Virus record (IMG/VR): IMGVR_UViG_3300025770_000008
Span: 62,001 to 126,000 of that record
Length of the DNA: 64,000 nt
Strand: one strand, 5' to 3'
DNA from: a virus
Below the pieces are notes generated by a model. It had not been told where the DNA came from, did not search any database, and saw only the letters and a list, made by a program, of their open reading frames with translations. How positions within the stretch are numbered: position 1 is the first letter of the stretch; the number at the start of each line of letters is the position of its first letter. The position numbers and the translations under genes are program-made. Below are positions 62,726-64,000 of the stretch, in pieces.

Positions 62726-63429
62726 TTATCACGGTAGGCATCGACCCCGGGAAGAGCGGCGCAATCGCGGTCGTGGCAGACGGCGCGCAAGTATTAGTCG
62801 CTAATAATGTCCCCACGGCCGGGAAGAATTACCTACCGGCCCAGATGGCTGCGCTACTGCTCCCCTTCGCCGCGTTGTGGCGGGAGCGGGACGCGCCTCT
62901 CCGACTGCTCCATACCTACACCGACCTCCTGGACGCCGTCAAAAACCCGGACATGCCGGAGGAGGAATTCGAGCAGGTCTACACGTGGAGCGAGGTCGCC
63001 CTGGCGGCCTACATGCAGCAAGACGACCGCGCCGTTCTGGCCATGGTCGAGAAGCAGCGTGGGAGGAAGGGTGAAGGCCCTGAGCGCCTCGTCCAAATCG
63101 GCAAAGGCTGGGGCCTGTGGGAGGGCATCTGCGCCACACTGTGCATCCCGTACGAGGAGGTCTCTGGCCCCAAGTGGGAGCGGGCTATGGGGTGCTCAAC
63201 CGCAGCGTCGGTCTCGCTCACGCAGAAAGCCGGCGAGGAGGACAAAGCCTTCGATAAGCGTGAGAAGGCTGCCAAGGCCAAGGCCCAGCGAGACAAGAAA
63301 CACTCCCACGTCGCCCAGGCGCAGGCGTTGTTTCCTGACTGCCTCATAAAGGCATCCGACGACGGGCTCGCCGACGCCCTCCTACTAGCTGTGTACGCCT
63401 TCAGGACCTATCAGGGTAGGGAGCAGTAA
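62722..63429 (+). CDS. RuvC-like Holliday junction resolvase
   Basis: A 235-residue protein from a GTG start. RuvC signatures: Asp8 in GIDPGKSGA, Glu110 in AMVEKQ, and Asp213-Asp218 in SDDGLADALLLAV near the end. The region between (about 165-205) is Lys/Ala-rich. It would cut branched recombination or packaging intermediates, with the recombinase and nucleases upstream. It contains palindrome site 12 (62792-62806), coding LVANN. A clean call. Confidence 0.85.
   Translation: MIITVGIDPGKSGAIAVVADGAQVLVANNVPTAGKNYLPAQMAALLLPFAALWRERDAPLRLLHTYTDLLDAVKNPDMPEEEFEQVYTWSEVALAAYMQQDDRAVLAMVEKQRGRKGEGPERLVQIGKGWGLWEGICATLCIPYEEVSGPKWERAMGCSTAASVSLTQKAGEEDKAFDKREKAAKAKAQRDKKHSHVAQAQALFPDCLIKASDDGLADALLLAVYAFRTYQGREQ
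62792..62806. repeat. 15-bp palindrome site 12 (exact)
   Basis: TATTAGTCGCTAATA on the + strand, inside the resolvase near its start. Reads VLVANN. The rightmost copy seen; the series may continue beyond the window. Confidence 0.95.
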
Positions 63430-63433
63430 GCCC

Positions 63434-63802
63434 GTGCCTCAACCCCCGCCAAAGCTGCCTGACGCGCTGCTCTCCCTACCGCAGCACCGTCGCCGAGCAG
63501 AGCTGGCAGACATCATTTGGAGACAGATGGGAGTACGCGTCCACCCCTCAGTAGATGGGGATGCGGCGCTGAATCTACTGTGGTACAACATCGCTACCGA
63601 CGAAGTTAAGCCCAACCTAACCAACCCGCTCCGCGACGAGTTGATGGCCTTCATCAAGGAATACCAAGACCAGCTGTCACTACCCTGTGACGGCAACTGT
63701 TACGGCCACACGGACGCCCGGGTGCTTCTCTGCTACCTGGAGTTCCAGAAAGACAACGAGGTGGCCGACCTGGACTTGGACATCCTCGGGGGGACCATGT
63801 AA
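63434..63802 (+). CDS. Unidentified small early protein
   Basis: A 122-residue protein from a GTG start four bases after the resolvase stop. Pro-rich start, then a helix (about 20-35) and a mixed body ending ILGGTM. Two Cys (CDGNCYG) may bind metal. The next gene starts within its stop region (TAATG). No family recognised. Confidence 0.4.
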   Translation: MPQPPPKLPDALLSLPQHRRRAELADIIWRQMGVRVHPSVDGDAALNLLWYNIATDEVKPNLTNPLRDELMAFIKEYQDQLSLPCDGNCYGHTDARVLLCYLEFQKDNEVADLDLDILGGTM

Positions 63803-64000
63803 TGGCCGCGAAACCGAAGAAAGCCCGAATCACACAGAAGGCCCTCGGGGTCCTTCACCCAGCCGAAATGCGCTTCGCCGTCATTCATGCCGGCATCGCA
63901 GAGCAGCTGGACGCATTCCGTCTGGACCCCTCCCACTGGCAGAAGCTGCTGGCGGGAGACCCGGACGTTCAGAAGCAGTTCCTTGAGACCGACTTGGACG
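63802..64000 (+). CDS. Partial gene cut by the window edge
   Basis: Open from ATG 63802 through base 64000, about 66 codons read. It begins MAAKPKKARITQKALGVLH, with a basic first third, then a helical stretch (HAGIAEQLDAF and HWQKLLAGDPDVQKQF). It overlaps the previous stop (TAATG), in the style of this operon. Function cannot be judged from the visible part. Confidence 0.5.
   Translation, partial: MAAKPKKARITQKALGVLHPAEMRFAVIHAGIAEQLDAFRLDPSHWQKLLAGDPDVQKQFLETDLD

Noticed and set aside
1-64000. Prophage or host-chromosome origin
   Set aside because: No integrase, attachment repeat, tRNA or host gene appears, and the genes form two phage blocks end to end. A lysogeny function outside the window cannot be excluded.

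Overview
The window reads as part of a large, tailed, contractile (myovirus-type) bacteriophage genome of fairly high GC content (about 60% by eye). It contains a sheath, portal, terminase, capsid protease and major capsid protein, a phage replication module, and almost wall-to-wall genes with frequent ATGA/TGATG overlaps. I see no integrase, attachment site, host housekeeping gene, tRNA or rRNA. The host cannot be named from this sequence.

Layout. One divergent switch region (about 45863-45955) splits the window. Leftward, from 45.9 kb down to base 1, runs the virion and packaging block. In transcription order it holds: two unknown virion-type proteins, the portal, a single-chain beta-beta' RNA polymerase (with an intein), a baseplate/spike-like protein, several unknown virion proteins, an SF2/SNF2-like helicase, very basic proteins, the terminase large subunit (with an intein), an array of small basic proteins, the prohead protease, acidic scaffold-like proteins, a capsid protein and its decoration protein, neck/connector-like proteins, a very large tail sheath, a probable tube, a holin-like protein and more small basic proteins. 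Rightward, from 45.96 kb to 64 kb, runs the regulatory and DNA-metabolism block: an HTH regulator, a UvsW-like helicase, a uracil-DNA-glycosylase-like protein, a DnaB-like helicase, a primase, a candidate ssDNA-binding protein, DNA polymerase I (with an intein), a RecA-like recombinase, a PD-(D/E)XK nuclease, a DarG-type macro domain fused to an Fe-S nuclease, and a RuvC-like resolvase. The RNA polymerase lies inside the virion block and is linked to no alpha or sigma gene here, so it could be carried in the particle.

What stands out. (1) A 15-bp near-palindrome, TATTAGYCGCTAATA on one strand, occurs nine times exactly and three more times with one change, spread over both blocks, in genes and between genes. 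The two coding sites whose frame would read TAG both carry a substitution that removes it, so the signal acts at the DNA level. (2) At least nine small proteins share an N-terminal leader of the form M-x3-RK-x2-[VIL]-LEK-[LV]-[AG]. A looser K-x-A-[SAG] motif recurs in the scaffold-like, capsid and other virion proteins next to the prohead protease. Together these suggest a capsid-targeting and processing code. (3) A bacterial-type beta and beta' are fused in one chain, interrupted by an intein. (4) A DarG-like macro domain is fused to a Cas4/RecB-like Fe-S nuclease. (5) Three inteins of two endonuclease types each interrupt a conserved catalytic motif.

Functions come from motifs read by eye; no database search was run.
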